Source: Methanosarcina sp. 2.H.T.1A.6 (lineage in GTDB: Archaea > Halobacteriota > Methanosarcinia > Methanosarcinales > Methanosarcinaceae). From it: 64,000 nucleotides of DNA. The stretch lies in assembly GCF_000979455.1 (NCBI RefSeq), contig NZ_JJOY01000031.1, positions 1-64,000 of the forward strand, written 5' to 3'. Below are positions 8,678 through 18,213 of the stretch, one piece after another. The first letter of the stretch is position 1. The number at the start of each line of letters is the position of its first letter. Under the pieces are notes generated by a model. That model was not told the DNA's origin, ran no database searches, and saw only the letters and a program-made list of their open reading frames with translations. Both the position numbers and the translations under genes were made by a program.

Positions 8678-8957
8678 TCCCCCCTTCCCCTTTAGTTTTG
8701 TTTTATTTCCCTTACTTCTTACTAATTTTTGCTTTTCTTTCCTCTCACTTACATTCAATTTTTATGTTTTTTCTTTCACTTCTTCTTAATTTAATTTCCG
8801 TTTTGCCCTTATTTTCTCTTGTAAATTTTTAGGTATATTATTTCTGTTTTTCTTTCTGTTATTTCTTCTTTATTTTCTTCTTTGTCTGATTTTTTTGTTG
8901 AGAAATGAATCTCAACATTCCGCCTGTTCATAGAGGGTTTGCAGCTTTTACTATCTT

Positions 8958-9041
8958 GATTTACTATTCCTGATTTATTATTCCTGATTTACTATTCCTG
9001 ATTTACTATTCCTGATTTACTATTCCTGATTTACTATTCCT
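8958..9041. repeat. Six-copy 14-base tandem repeat
   Basis: Six near-perfect copies of gatttactattcct. The surrounding 8680-8957 is very T-rich and shows no gene. The repeat lies downstream of the small minus-strand gene at 9069-9212. Confidence 0.85.
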
Positions 9042-9068
9042 GATACAACTGTTAACTCAATTCTGGCC

Positions 9069-9212
9069 TTACATGTTCGGTACTGAAACTTTCATCTTCA
9101 GGTTCATTCCCGGTATATCCCTTAACTGTCCGGAAATGTCTGTGTTTCTGAAGCTTTCAAACTGTTCATAGTACTGAGCGCGTTCAACCAGTCCTCTGAA
9201 TATCTCTTCCAT
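9069..9212 (-). CDS. Small protein, 47 aa
   Basis: A 47-codon frame starting MEEIFRGLVERAQYYEQFE and ending MKVSVPNM. GAGGTG lies six bases before the ATG, an excellent ribosome site. The protein is charged and probably helical in its first half. No family is recognised. It lies 304 bases downstream of the FprA gene in the same orientation, so it could be the distal end of the redox operon or a separate unit. Its ribosome site and codon use in an otherwise AT-rich gap are the evidence that it is real. Confidence 0.55.
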   Translation of the reverse strand: MEEIFRGLVERAQYYEQFESFRNTDISGQLRDIPGMNLKMKVSVPNM

Positions 9213-9407
9213 TGTATTCACCTCTATTTCCAAAAACTACTTCAGTATTTATTAAGCTCCGCCAAGCAGGGTGAAAGTATTTTTTGATGGAGTCCAGGAG
9301 ATGGAGGTTTCAAAATCTATATGGTTACCAGACCTGAAAATATCTCAAAGGGGGGTCAGAAAGAGCCTCCTGATAAATTCCCCGGAGGATAAGGGTACCT
9401 CAAAAAA

Positions 9408-9500
9408 GAGTTTAAAATAAATGAGTTTAAAATAAATGAGTTTAAAATAAAAGAGTTTAAAATAAAAGAGTTTAAAATAAATGAGTTTAAAATAAAAAAC
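9408..9500. repeat. Six-copy 15-base tandem repeat
   Basis: Six copies of gagtttaaaataaat (last base t or a) directly after the 3' end of the FprA gene. The gap 9213-9407 shows no gene. Confidence 0.85.
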
Positions 9501-9515
9501 TAGAGGGAAACTGGT

Positions 9516-10724
9516 TTACTGTTCTTTTGCAAGAGCTGCAAGCTGCTCTCCAAGTTTTCTGCATTTCTCCAGTTCTTTTTCATATGGCCTGTACCTTGCC
9601 TGCAGTCCGGGTTCCAGTACCTCTATTCCTGCATTTTTTAATTCCTGTTCTATTGTTTTTACTGCTCCTCCTCCCCAGCCATATGACCCGAACGCCATAG
9701 CTTTTTTCTTCTGGGGGCGCAGGCCTTTTATGTATACAAGGAAGTCTCCGACTGTTGGAAAGATTCCGTTATTAAGGGTCGGTGAGCCCACTGCAAAGGC
9801 AGCTGCATCGAGCATCTCTTTCATTATATGGCTCCGGGTGTTTTTCCGGAGATTAAGAAGTTTGACCTCAACTCCTGCTTCCCGGACAGTTTCTGCAATC
9901 TCGTTTGCCATTATTTCCGTGCTGCCCCACATAGTGTCGTATATGACAAGCACTTTTTCCTTTACTTCCCCATTAGCCCATGCCCTGTATGCCTCAAGGA
10001 TTTTTTTGAGGTCCTGTTTCCATATGATTCCATGGGAAGGGGCTATCTGCAGAGGCTCTATTCCCATGTTTTCCAGTATTCCCAGAAAGCGAAGAAGCGG
10101 CATGTGAAATGGCATCAGTATGTTTGCATAATACTCGGCAGCTTCCGGGATAACATCCCCTACTTCGAAATCATACCTCTTTGAGGTGGCTATATGCTGT
10201 CCGAAACCGTCATTTGAGAAGAGGATCCTGTCTTCTTTCAGGAAAGTTTCCATGCTGTCAGGCCAGTGCAGCATTGTGGCTTCCAGGAACATGAGGGTCT
10301 TTCCTCCAAGGTCAAGCTGGTCGCCGGTCTGCACAACCTCAAGGTCCCAGTTCTCGCTGCCCGAGTCTCTGAAGTAGCCTTTAAGGATGTCAACGCCCCT
10401 TCTCGTAATGAGGATCTTTGCATCGGTTTGTTTTTTGAGCTCTGCCAGGGAACCTGCGTGGTCAAGTTCCATATGGTTTACTACAATGTAGTCAAGCTTT
10501 GAAGGATCGATTATCCGGGTAATACGCCTGAGCATTTCCCCTGCAAAGGGAGCCTTTACGGTATCGATAAGGGCGGTCTTTTCCCCAACAACAAGGTAGG
10601 AATTGTAGGTTGTCCCACCAGGAGTGGTAAAACCGTGAAAGTCCCTGCCGTTCCAGTCAATTGCCCCTACCCAGTAAACTCCCCTCACAAGTTCGACAGC
10701 TCCATCGGTTTTTTCGAGTTCCAT
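9516..10724 (-). CDS. fprA: A-type flavoprotein FprA (F420H2 oxidase type)
   Basis: Diiron flavoprotein that in methanogens reduces O2 to water with F420H2. About 402 residues. The N-terminal metallo-beta-lactamase-like domain shows VNHMELDHAGS (HxExDH diiron ligands) and TMLHWPDSM. The C-terminal flavodoxin domain begins at VLVIYDTMWGSTEIMANEI and includes SPTLNNGIFPT and GSYGWGGGAV. I use the ATG at 10724, which gives an N-terminus like other FprA proteins and has GGAGG upstream (spacing about 11). An ATG at 10751 overlaps the stop of the upstream ferritin-like gene and is the alternative. First-line O2 detoxification fits the neighbours (rubrerythrin-like, Isf, superoxide reductase). Confidence 0.93.
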   Translation of the reverse strand: MELEKTDGAVELVRGVYWVGAIDWNGRDFHGFTTPGGTTYNSYLVVGEKTALIDTVKAPFAGEMLRRITRIIDPSKLDYIVVNHMELDHAGSLAELKKQTDAKILITRRGVDILKGYFRDSGSENWDLEVVQTGDQLDLGGKTLMFLEATMLHWPDSMETFLKEDRILFSNDGFGQHIATSKRYDFEVGDVIPEAAEYYANILMPFHMPLLRFLGILENMGIEPLQIAPSHGIIWKQDLKKILEAYRAWANGEVKEKVLVIYDTMWGSTEIMANEIAETVREAGVEVKLLNLRKNTRSHIMKEMLDAAAFAVGSPTLNNGIFPTVGDFLVYIKGLRPQKKKAMAFGSYGWGGGAVKTIEQELKNAGIEVLEPGLQARYRPYEKELEKCRKLGEQLAALAKEQ

Positions 10725-10747
10725 ATCTTCACAGCCCTCCCGGTTTT

Positions 10748-11254
10748 TCATGTCTGCATCCGAAACTGAGTGATATATTCAAGGTAGCTGTCAATAATCT
10801 CGTAGTGGCCTCTTTCGTATCTTGCCAGCATTTCAAAGAACTTTTTCTGAGTCTCGTCTTCGACTCTTTTTGCCATTTCCGAATAAAAGTCCTCGCTCTT
10901 TCTCTCATGTCTCATGGCCGCAAGAAGAATGCCTGTATCTCCAGGGGTGATCTCGCCCACTTTTGTTCGGCTGACATCAAATTCAGGGCTGAAAGACTGC
11001 CCACTTGGGACTTCCGTGCTGATCGCGGGCAGTTCTTTTTTATCACGGTACCCTTCGAGGTAGCCAATATGCTTCACTTCCTCGCTTGCCAGGTGCTCAT
11101 AGAGTTCCTTGAGTTTTGGGTTTTCCATTAAGGTAGCCTTTTGCAGGTAGAAGTCCCTTGCTTCTATTTCCCTCTCGATTGCCAGAGCTATGGCTTCTTC
11201 AATCCCTTTAAGATTTCTTACTTCCTTTACTGTATCCTGATATGAACTCTTCAT
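10748..11254 (-). CDS. Ferritin-like diiron protein (rubrerythrin-type domain)
   Basis: 168 residues, predicted four-helix bundle. The diiron-type motifs are EREIEARDFY and SEEVKHIGYLEGY in the first half and RHERKSEDFY and ARYERGHYEII in the second, giving the paired ExxR/ExxH pattern. No rubredoxin-like Cys4 domain is present, so it is an erythrin without its own electron carrier. The likely role is peroxide or O2 reduction with electrons from a partner such as the desulforedoxin at 16175 or Isf. AGGGGG lies about eight bases before the ATG, and the stop codon is next to the start of fprA, so the two are probably co-translated. Confidence 0.85.
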   Translation of the reverse strand: MKSSYQDTVKEVRNLKGIEEAIALAIEREIEARDFYLQKATLMENPKLKELYEHLASEEVKHIGYLEGYRDKKELPAISTEVPSGQSFSPEFDVSRTKVGEITPGDTGILLAAMRHERKSEDFYSEMAKRVEDETQKKFFEMLARYERGHYEIIDSYLEYITQFRMQT

Positions 11255-11309
11255 ACCTTTTACCCCCTTAGAACCTTATTTTTTCAGGTTTCTCCTACTT
11301 TTAAAGTTT

Positions 11310-11945
11310 TTAATTTCCGGTCTCTTTCTTAGTTTTGTGTTTCTTTTGTTCTTTCACCTTCAAGGTTATATCTTCAGAAGGCCGTTCAAGTCCAAATACA
11401 TCATAAATCTCATAGGGACTGGCAAGTACGGTTATGTTTTCCATCTGCGCAAGTTTTTCCGAGTTTGTAACATCTACTTCGCGCATACTTAGCTCAAATG
11501 CTCTCCCGCTGGGTGCAGCAGTTTTTACAGTTCCCCTTTTCTGGTCTACAGGCAGGATGAAAATAGGTGTTTTTCCTTTTGCGGTCTGAGAAACTGCATT
11601 TGTAACAAGGGTATCTGCAATCCCGTACACGATCTTTGCCACTGTATTGGCAGTTGCCGGGGCTATGAGCAGGAAATCATAATGTCCCATCTGCAGTGGG
11701 CCTGCAATGAATGGGGAGTTGGGGCCTGCATCGACTTTGAAGTTAGGGAAATCGTTCTGGATTTTGTCCCACAGGTGATACCATTTCATCACGGTTTCAC
11801 CCTCTTTGGACAAGAAAACCATTGTTTCAACGCCTGTCTGGTTCTTAATATCCACCAGAATACTATAGGTTTCAATCATCTGGTCTCCGGAACCTGTAAT
11901 TCCCCATGCTATGCGTTTAACTTTCTTGCCTAACGGTTCTACCAA
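11310..11945 (-). CDS. afpA: Archaeoflavoprotein (AfpA/DmrB-like)
   Basis: FMN protein of the flavoprotein/HFCD fold, 211 residues. The N-terminal RIAWGITGSGDQMIETYSI and central LLIAPATANTVAKIVYGIADTLVTNA are typical FMN-binding segments. AfpA of Archaeoglobus passes electrons between ferredoxin and Isf, and related DmrB proteins reduce dihydromethanopterin. The gene directly downstream in transcription order is the ferritin-like protein and upstream is Isf, favouring the AfpA role. Translation appears to start at TTG, with AAGGAGG eight bases before it. The Lys-rich C-terminal tail (about 15 residues) looks disordered. Confidence 0.82.
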   Translation of the reverse strand: MVEPLGKKVKRIAWGITGSGDQMIETYSILVDIKNQTGVETMVFLSKEGETVMKWYHLWDKIQNDFPNFKVDAGPNSPFIAGPLQMGHYDFLLIAPATANTVAKIVYGIADTLVTNAVSQTAKGKTPIFILPVDQKRGTVKTAAPSGRAFELSMREVDVTNSEKLAQMENITVLASPYEIYDVFGLERPSEDITLKVKEQKKHKTKKETGN

Positions 11946-12057
11946 AATAACATCCTCCTTAAGGTTTCAATCTAATTTCTGATGACCTATTATCCTGATG
12001 ATCTTACTTTTAATCGGATTTCTGAATTTCTTACCCTTTACGTCCATCCTTGCTAAT

Positions 12058-12747
12058 TTACTGCTTATTTGTTTCTTCTTCAGGGTTTTCGGGTGCCGGG
12101 GTTTCAGACTCTTCTACGGAAGCAGCTGTCTTTACGAGTAAGGCTGTCTGGATAAGCCTCTTAAGGGTTTTTTTAAGGCTCCGCATGCCTTCCGAATCTT
12201 CTGAAACCCCTTCTGCTCCCTTATCCTTTGACCAGAAGGTCCCTCCCAGGTTTGCTCCAAAGGAACCCCCTCCAACAGGGATCATTTCATTAATTACATA
12301 AAAGTTAAGAATAGTCTGGATAGCAGGCTCCTGCCCGCCTATCCGGTCCCCTCCGTCCGCGATTCCCATTCCGACCTTATTTAAAAAGACCTTTGGGTCT
12401 CTGGCGACGACAGCTCTGCAGCGGTCCATAATCGTTTTTGTCTGGGCGCTTACGGTTCCCTGATAGACAGGAGTGCCTATAATCCAGGCATCTGCCCAGA
12501 TCATTTTGTCGTATAGCTCAGCCGCAATGTCGTCTTTATGGACGCAGCCTTCCTTTTTCTTAACACAAAAATCACAATGAATGCAGAAGTTTAACTTTTT
12601 CCCTTTGGAGGAGAAATAGTCCGTCTCTGCGCCATATTTCTCTTTTGCAATCTTCAGGGCTTCCTGAACCAGAAAATCAGTCGCCATATTCCTGGGGCTT
12701 CCCGATATTCCCAGAATCCTTATTGGTTTGGTTTCGGTTTCTTGCAT
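12058..12747 (-). CDS. Iron-sulfur flavoprotein (Isf family)
   Basis: Flavodoxin-like FMN protein with a compact cluster motif CIHCDFCVKKKEGC near residues 52-65 (CX2CX2CX6C), the hallmark of Isf, which reduces O2 and H2O2 with electrons from ferredoxin. 229 residues. The FMN phosphate loop is GISGSPRNMATDF near residue 13, and GTPVYQGTVSAQTK lies near residue 93. The last 30 residues are Glu/Pro-rich and probably disordered. GAGGGG is immediately upstream of the ATG. It is the first gene of the run Isf-AfpA-ferritin-like-FprA, all on the minus strand with gaps of 20-110 bases. Confidence 0.9.
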   Translation of the reverse strand: MQETETKPIRILGISGSPRNMATDFLVQEALKIAKEKYGAETDYFSSKGKKLNFCIHCDFCVKKKEGCVHKDDIAAELYDKMIWADAWIIGTPVYQGTVSAQTKTIMDRCRAVVARDPKVFLNKVGMGIADGGDRIGGQEPAIQTILNFYVINEMIPVGGGSFGANLGGTFWSKDKGAEGVSEDSEGMRSLKKTLKRLIQTALLVKTAASVEESETPAPENPEEETNKQ

Positions 12748-12920
12748 GTCCCCTCGCCTGTATTTCTCATAAACGCTAAGTGTCTAAAATAAAAGCTAAT
12801 ATCAAAAGTTAAGCATCTGCTTAAATATATCTATATGATAGTATGTCTTCTGGGCAATAATCTTATGCCTGAATGCTTTTAGCCTAATTTTTAACGTTTG
12901 TCTTCTTTTTTTCTTTCTTT

Positions 12921-14300
12921 TTATCTCTTAAGCCTTCTGAAGGCGCTACCCAGAATGAGTGCAATTCCTGTTCCGATAATCCCGAAGCCTGGAGTTGAGG
13001 ATTTTTCCTCTTCGGGGTACGCTGCCATATCAATTACAGGCACTGAATAGGCTCCTTCACCGAAAAGCTCGTCAATATGCTCCTGAGCAGCCGATCTGTA
13101 GTGAAGAACCGCCTTTGTGCTGATAGGATTGGAGGCATTTTCAGGCATTATGAATGAATGCTTTTCAACTACAGATTCTTTCGGGCTTATTCTGTTATCG
13201 GAAAGGATACTTTCTGCTTCCCATACTTTTACTGTGGGGTTTCCTTCAGAGTCCGCAAAAACCGTGTGATAGACCGTTGCTCGAGGGTCAATTATCCCCT
13301 TTTCGTCAAGTTCCCCTGAGTGATATATTTCCTTTCCTTCACCGTCCAGTGCAATAAGCTCAAGCCAGATTTCCCGCTCTTCAGTAACCCCGGTTGGAAT
13401 TTTGTGTCCTGCCCCTGTATTTGTAATCTCTACCTCAATTTCCACATTTTCTCCCGGTTCTGCCGAAGCAGGAGCTGTTACCTCAAGCTCTGCAGCGTGT
13501 TGAAGATACTCAATAGCTCTTTTTTCGTGCCTCCCTTCCCCCATAATGCCTGTTACGAAAGCGTTTGCGCCCACAAAGTTATGGGTATACACATGTTCCC
13601 TCTCCGGGCCTGTTGAGGCAGCTTTTCCAGGGTTTTCTTCGAAGCCGACGATTCCGGGGGTCATATGGCAGGCCTGACAGGTCACTCCTTCTTCAGCATA
13701 TGCGCTTTCCTCCCATTCCGTATAAGTGGCGGCAAGAGTCAAATTATTTACCGGATGGTAGATATTGTGGCACATGCCGCAGTACCCGGACTCGTTATAA
13801 AACTCATGCGCTTCGATCTCATGGGAAGGAGACTCTGCATCGGCCCTGTTTCCCCATTTTACATCTCCGGGCTCAAGGACATAGGGAGCGTTTCCTATCC
13901 CCTCGCTTTCGGCAACTGAATGGCAGAAATCACACTGTACTCCTTCTTTTGAAACCTCGCTCAGGCGAGATCCGTCGAGGGGTGGGATTTCAGCCGAAAC
14001 CACTCCTATGGGCGTATGGCAGCGAGAGCAAAACTCAGGAGAAAGACCCTGGGCTTCTGCAGCTACACCGTATTCCTGAAGCATTGCCTGGTAAAAAAAG
14101 TCGCTGTCCGCATTCGAATGCATTGAGCCATCCCATTCTCCAAAGCTGCTCCCGTGGCAGTTGGAACAGATGCCGGATTTCGAAAATTGGTCCGATGTAA
14201 AGTTTCCAGGTCCGCCTGGTTCTGCAGCGCCGGTAGATGCACATACGAGTCCTGCAAAAAAAATAGTAGTAATTAGAATTAGAAGTTCCGTGCTTTTCAC
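12921..14300 (-). CDS. Pentaheme cytochrome c with PGF-CTERM-like anchor
   Basis: Secreted multiheme protein, 459 residues, start GTG with GGGGGAAC upstream. A signal peptide covers about residues 1-25. Five CxxCH motifs are visible: CSNCH (45), CSRCH (91), CDFCH (123), CGMCH (174) and CQACH (208), with additional His that can serve as distal ligands. Residues 270-420 form a beta-rich domain without cysteines. The C-terminus TPGFGIIGTGIALILGS followed by FRRLKR matches an archaeal PGF-CTERM-type sorting signal, so it is probably surface-anchored. Likely role: electron transfer between the membrane or surface and external acceptors. It lies between the Isf-FprA run and superoxide reductase. 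Confidence 0.9.
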   Translation of the reverse strand: MKSTELLILITTIFFAGLVCASTGAAEPGGPGNFTSDQFSKSGICSNCHGSSFGEWDGSMHSNADSDFFYQAMLQEYGVAAEAQGLSPEFCSRCHTPIGVVSAEIPPLDGSRLSEVSKEGVQCDFCHSVAESEGIGNAPYVLEPGDVKWGNRADAESPSHEIEAHEFYNESGYCGMCHNIYHPVNNLTLAATYTEWEESAYAEEGVTCQACHMTPGIVGFEENPGKAASTGPEREHVYTHNFVGANAFVTGIMGEGRHEKRAIEYLQHAAELEVTAPASAEPGENVEIEVEITNTGAGHKIPTGVTEEREIWLELIALDGEGKEIYHSGELDEKGIIDPRATVYHTVFADSEGNPTVKVWEAESILSDNRISPKESVVEKHSFIMPENASNPISTKAVLHYRSAAQEHIDELFGEGAYSVPVIDMAAYPEEEKSSTPGFGIIGTGIALILGSAFRRLKR

Positions 14301-14558
14301 TGACGTTCCCCCAGACTATGTCCTCAGGTTTTCAGGTTTTCCAGGTGCACGTTTACTTTTTTCCCCGGATATCTAATTTTAACTCACTGATAATATTTCA
14401 AGAGGCCGTGAGTGTTGTTTTTTCTCGGGTGCGCAAGTTCATGGGTGAGGATTTTTTTCTCCGTATACCCTGCAAGTTCACTCTTCACACGCTATAGTTT
14501 TCACTTACTCTTATGGTGATAAGATCTAGCTCACCCTTTTCCCTGTTAGTTTTTCTCT

Positions 14559-14927
14559 TTAGCTCATCCTGATGGTCATGAACTCTTCCCAGAGCCCATG
14601 GATGTTGCAGCTTTCGAGAGCACGGAGTTTGCTTTCCTTTTCTGCTAGGGATTTATCTGCCTCAACTGTGAATATGGCTTCAGCTTTCTCGTTTTTGTGC
14701 AGGGATAGCTCTACTTTTCCTATCTTTTTGTCATTGAGGTAGAGTTCGATCCACTCGATGTGGTGTTTTTCTTCCATCACATGAGGAATAAGTCCCACCT
14801 CCACAATCACATCAAAAGACTCTCCTGCAATGATTGTTTTTGGCACATGGATTGCCGGGACGTGCTTCTTTTCCCCTTCTGTCAGGTTTTTAGAGTCAGC
14901 CGGTTTGTTTATCTTTTCTTCAGCCAT
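14559..14927 (-). CDS. sor: Superoxide reductase (neelaredoxin type)
   Basis: Reduces superoxide to H2O2 at a mononuclear iron. 122 residues, the one-iron class, as the desulforedoxin-like N-terminal domain is absent. Candidate ligands by position are His22 (KKHVPAI), His49 and His55 (IPHVMEEKHHIEWIELY), Cys107 and His110 (CNIHG). The usual HP after the second ligand is HV here. It lies 3' of the CMD-family protein, the DUF2180 pair and the desulforedoxin gene, whose product could be its electron donor. AAGGAAA precedes the ATG. The gap 14301-14558 shows no gene. Confidence 0.92.
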   Translation of the reverse strand: MAEEKINKPADSKNLTEGEKKHVPAIHVPKTIIAGESFDVIVEVGLIPHVMEEKHHIEWIELYLNDKKIGKVELSLHKNEKAEAIFTVEADKSLAEKESKLRALESCNIHGLWEEFMTIRMS

Positions 14928-15103
14928 TATTTTTTCCTTCCACTCCTGGCTTATTTCAGTCGAATTTTAAGGAACAGTGAGTTAGTGGCGCGAATATAAC
15001 CCTTTACTTGCAGAGGGGTGTGCCACTGCAACTTTAACTGCAACTTTGATTTAAAAAAATATAATTTTGGAATGTAGTTTTTTATTTATTTTAAATGTGG
15101 CTT

Positions 15104-15457
15104 TCACATTTCTTTCAGCAGTTTAAGAGCATTCCTGCATGCAGCCACGGCAGGAGCACCTGAGGTGATGAAGATGACTTCCATCGTCTCCATAATCTCT
15201 TCTTTGGTAGCCCCGTTTTTGAGCGCACTTTTCATCTGGGATACGGTACAGGACTCACACTGCTTCGATGCCACAACTGCAAGGGCCATAAGGATCTTCA
15301 TCTTGGCCGGAAGGGCTCCATCTGTCAGTATTTTGTGGTCACATCTTCGGTATTTGTGCAGGAATTCCGGATCAAGATCCCCAAGCGTCTCCAGAATTTG
15401 AGGAGTGAACCCCATTTTTTCTCCCATACTCTCAATTATTTCTTTGTGCTCTGTCAT
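15104..15457 (-). CDS. CMD/AhpD-superfamily CxxC protein (MdrA-like)
   Basis: 117 residues, all helical, of the carboxymuconolactone decarboxylase superfamily. The redox motif CESC is at residues 67-70, but the AhpD proton-relay His three residues later is replaced by Gln (CESCTVSQ). A Methanosarcina protein of this superfamily, MdrA, has been described as an iron-sulfur disulfide reductase; the context here (superoxide reductase, zinc-ribbon-like proteins, Mer/FpoF nearby) fits that protein. A dimer could bind a cluster through the paired CxxC. GGAG precedes the ATG. A true decarboxylase role is unlikely in this setting. Confidence 0.8.
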   Translation of the reverse strand: MTEHKEIIESMGEKMGFTPQILETLGDLDPEFLHKYRRCDHKILTDGALPAKMKILMALAVVASKQCESCTVSQMKSALKNGATKEEIMETMEVIFITSGAPAVAACRNALKLLKEM

Positions 15458-15598
15458 CCTACTGGTCTCCTTACTCCGTTATATTACTACCATATTACTA
15501 CCAATTGGTATTGGTTAATAATAATATGGATTATTAATATTAATTATTTATATTAAGTATTAATCCTGGCATATATATTAATATGCACAATCGTCTTT

Positions 15599-15823
15599 TT
15601 AGACGCAGAACCCGTCTTCAAGAATGGTACCGATGCATTCTTTACACATCATCCTTGGAAGGCCCTTCTTTAGAGTCTTGTGGGGCAGCGGGTATCCTCC
15701 TCCCTTCATGGGGAATTCTACCTGCTTGATGTGTTCCATGCAGAGGCCCTTTCCGCAGACGATGCAAACGCCTACTGCTTCACTATCCTTATTTTCTTCA
15801 ATGCAATCGTAACATTTCAGCAT
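15599..15823 (-). CDS. DUF2180-type cysteine-rich protein, copy 2
   Basis: 74 residues. Cys pairs (MLKCYDC near the start, CIVCGKGLCMEH, MMCKECIG and a terminal FCV) suggest two zinc or iron sites of a small treble-clef type. The start at 15823 is set by the GAGGTGG that overlaps the end of the upstream paralog, leaving 11 bases between the genes. It is about half identical by eye to the product of 15835-16065. DUF2180 is a small methanogen-associated family of unknown function. Translational coupling with copy 1 is likely. Confidence 0.8.
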   Translation of the reverse strand: MLKCYDCIEENKDSEAVGVCIVCGKGLCMEHIKQVEFPMKGGGYPLPHKTLKKGLPRMMCKECIGTILEDGFCV

Positions 15824-15834
15824 TCTAGGCCACC

Positions 15835-16065
15835 TCAACAAACGTCATTAAACAGACAGTTTTCTTTCAGGGCTTCATGGCAGGGAATACAGACAATTCT
15901 TTTGATGTGTTCCCGGTCAGGCTTAAGTTCAACAGGATAGTCGCCTTCCCACGCAGGAGTTTCCTCGTGGATAAGGTGCTCTTTGCAAACCCCTCTCCCA
16001 CATACAATACAAATCCCAACGGCGTCCGTATCTTTACCTTCTATGGCGCATTCATAACATTTCAT
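15835..16065 (-). CDS. DUF2180-type cysteine-rich protein, copy 1
   Basis: 76 residues, a paralog of the next gene. It starts MKCYECAIEGKDTDAVGIC and has CGRGVCKEH and CIPCHEA, plus a C-terminal Cys pair. GGAGGG lies six bases before the ATG; a GTG immediately before it is an alternative. The tandem duplication and preserved cysteines indicate metal binding. It sits between desulforedoxin and the CMD-family gene, so a role in redox or metal handling is an inference from position only. Confidence 0.8.
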   Translation of the reverse strand: MKCYECAIEGKDTDAVGICIVCGRGVCKEHLIHEETPAWEGDYPVELKPDREHIKRIVCIPCHEALKENCLFNDVC

Positions 16066-16174
16066 CACTTTCCCTCCGAATCAAGAAATCCTGTTTTTAT
16101 TCGTATTTTATCCGAAAATTTTCAGGTCTTAGATCTCATAAATTTATCATATGAGAAAATTTCTGACTCTTTTA

Positions 16175-16300
16175 TTATTCTTCTATGAGGGTCATGTCTT
16201 CTCCGCAGCAAACAAGCGTTCCGCCTCCGACTTCTGTTACGATTACTTCATTGCCGCAGATCTCACATCGGTACTTTTCTCCTTTTCTGGATACAGCCAT
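16175..16300 (-). CDS. dsr: Desulforedoxin, 41 aa
   Basis: A 41-residue rubredoxin-like iron protein. Cys12 and Cys15 (YRCEICGNEV) and adjacent Cys31-Cys32 (LVCCGEDM) give the Fe(Cys)4 arrangement of desulforedoxin and of the N-terminal domain of desulfoferrodoxin. GGAGGTG lies about seven bases before the ATG. It is the first gene of the minus-strand run to superoxide reductase, so it probably supplies electrons to that enzyme: a split version of the two-domain desulfoferrodoxin. The small size makes it easy to overlook. Confidence 0.88.
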   Translation of the reverse strand: MAVSRKGEKYRCEICGNEVIVTEVGGGTLVCCGEDMTLIEE

Positions 16301-16778
16301 AGCTAATTCACCTCCTGTTTTTAGTTTAAAATTATCAAAACTTTTAAGCGGGCTTTTCCCATGCTCCGTAATTCCTGGTACTCACTCCGGATTTTATCAA
16401 CACTCCTATATATTAACCATTCTTTGTATATAATTGTAAGGATTTTTAAAAACGTAACATAAATTTTTTCCTTCTATCCAAATCGGTTTTATTTTTTTCA
16501 TACATCTTTATCCTGGGCTTTAAGGTGTTTTCTTCTCCTCTTTTCGTTAACTGTAAACCCAATATTTGTCACTTGCTAACCAGGGTAAACTCTGCAAATT
16601 TCGGCACCCCACATTTTTATAATATAAACCTTTTCCTAGTTCCAGAATTAAAACTTCCTTTAAAATAAGCTAATTATTCTTTTTCCTGCACCTTATCAGT
16701 ACCGTTTGAAATATGGCTTGAAAATGTCCTGTTCTGGAAAAGGTTTATAAGGTTTGATTATTTCATTTTGAATGAATC

Positions 16779-16899
16779 AGGTCTTGAATAGGTCTTGAAC
16801 AGGTCTTGAATAGGTCTTGAACAGGTCTTGAACAGGTCTTGAACAGGTCTTGAATAGGTCTTGAACAGGTCTTAAACCGGTCTTGAACAGGTCTTCAAT
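16779..16899. repeat. Eleven-copy 11-base tandem repeat upstream of mer
   Basis: Eleven head-to-tail copies of aggtcttgaac with t/c change at the last base. The 11-base period is near one helical turn, so copies face the same side of the DNA. It lies in the 825-base gap between desulforedoxin and mer, which holds no other gene; short inverted att/aat-rich elements follow to 17050. Confidence 0.9.
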
Positions 16900-17059
16900 T
16901 TAAAGAACTGTTTGAGAAATCGTTTTATCAAGTTTTTTATATACATTTCATTTAATACAGTTAATTATATATAGATTCTTAAATACTGTTATATGAATTC
17001 TAGTTGAAGGTTGTAATTAACCTCAATTATAATTGATGTTAATTATAATTTATAACATA

Positions 17060-17070
17060 TTTATATATGG
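17060..17070 (+). promoter_or_regulatory. TATA box of the mer promoter
   Basis: The string tttatatatgg lies 56-66 bases before the mer ATG and gives a leader of about 35-40 bases that contains the GGAG ribosome site. It is a good archaeal box for a highly expressed gene. Confidence 0.55.
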
Positions 17071-17110
17071 GGCGAATAACAGACCCATCTAGCCATTAAG
17101 CAGTAGTTAA

Positions 17111-18112
<1,002 letters not shown>

Positions 18113-18170
18113 TTTTTATTACATCTTGCATAGCCATTTTTAATTTATTTCGTTATATTTTTAAAAACAT

Positions 18171-18187
18171 CTTGCCGATAAGGCAAG
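18171..18187 (+). other. Hairpin between mer and fpoF
   Basis: Inverted repeat cttgcc / ggcaag with a 5-base loop, 15 bases before the fpoF ribosome site. It may be a processing or attenuation hairpin that sets a different level for fpoF than for mer. Confidence 0.4.
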
Positions 18188-18213
18188 TTTATCAAGGCAT
18201 TGGAGGTAACTGA

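Noticed and set aside
16779-16899. CRISPR-like array
   Set aside because: The unit is only 11 bases and there are no spacers.
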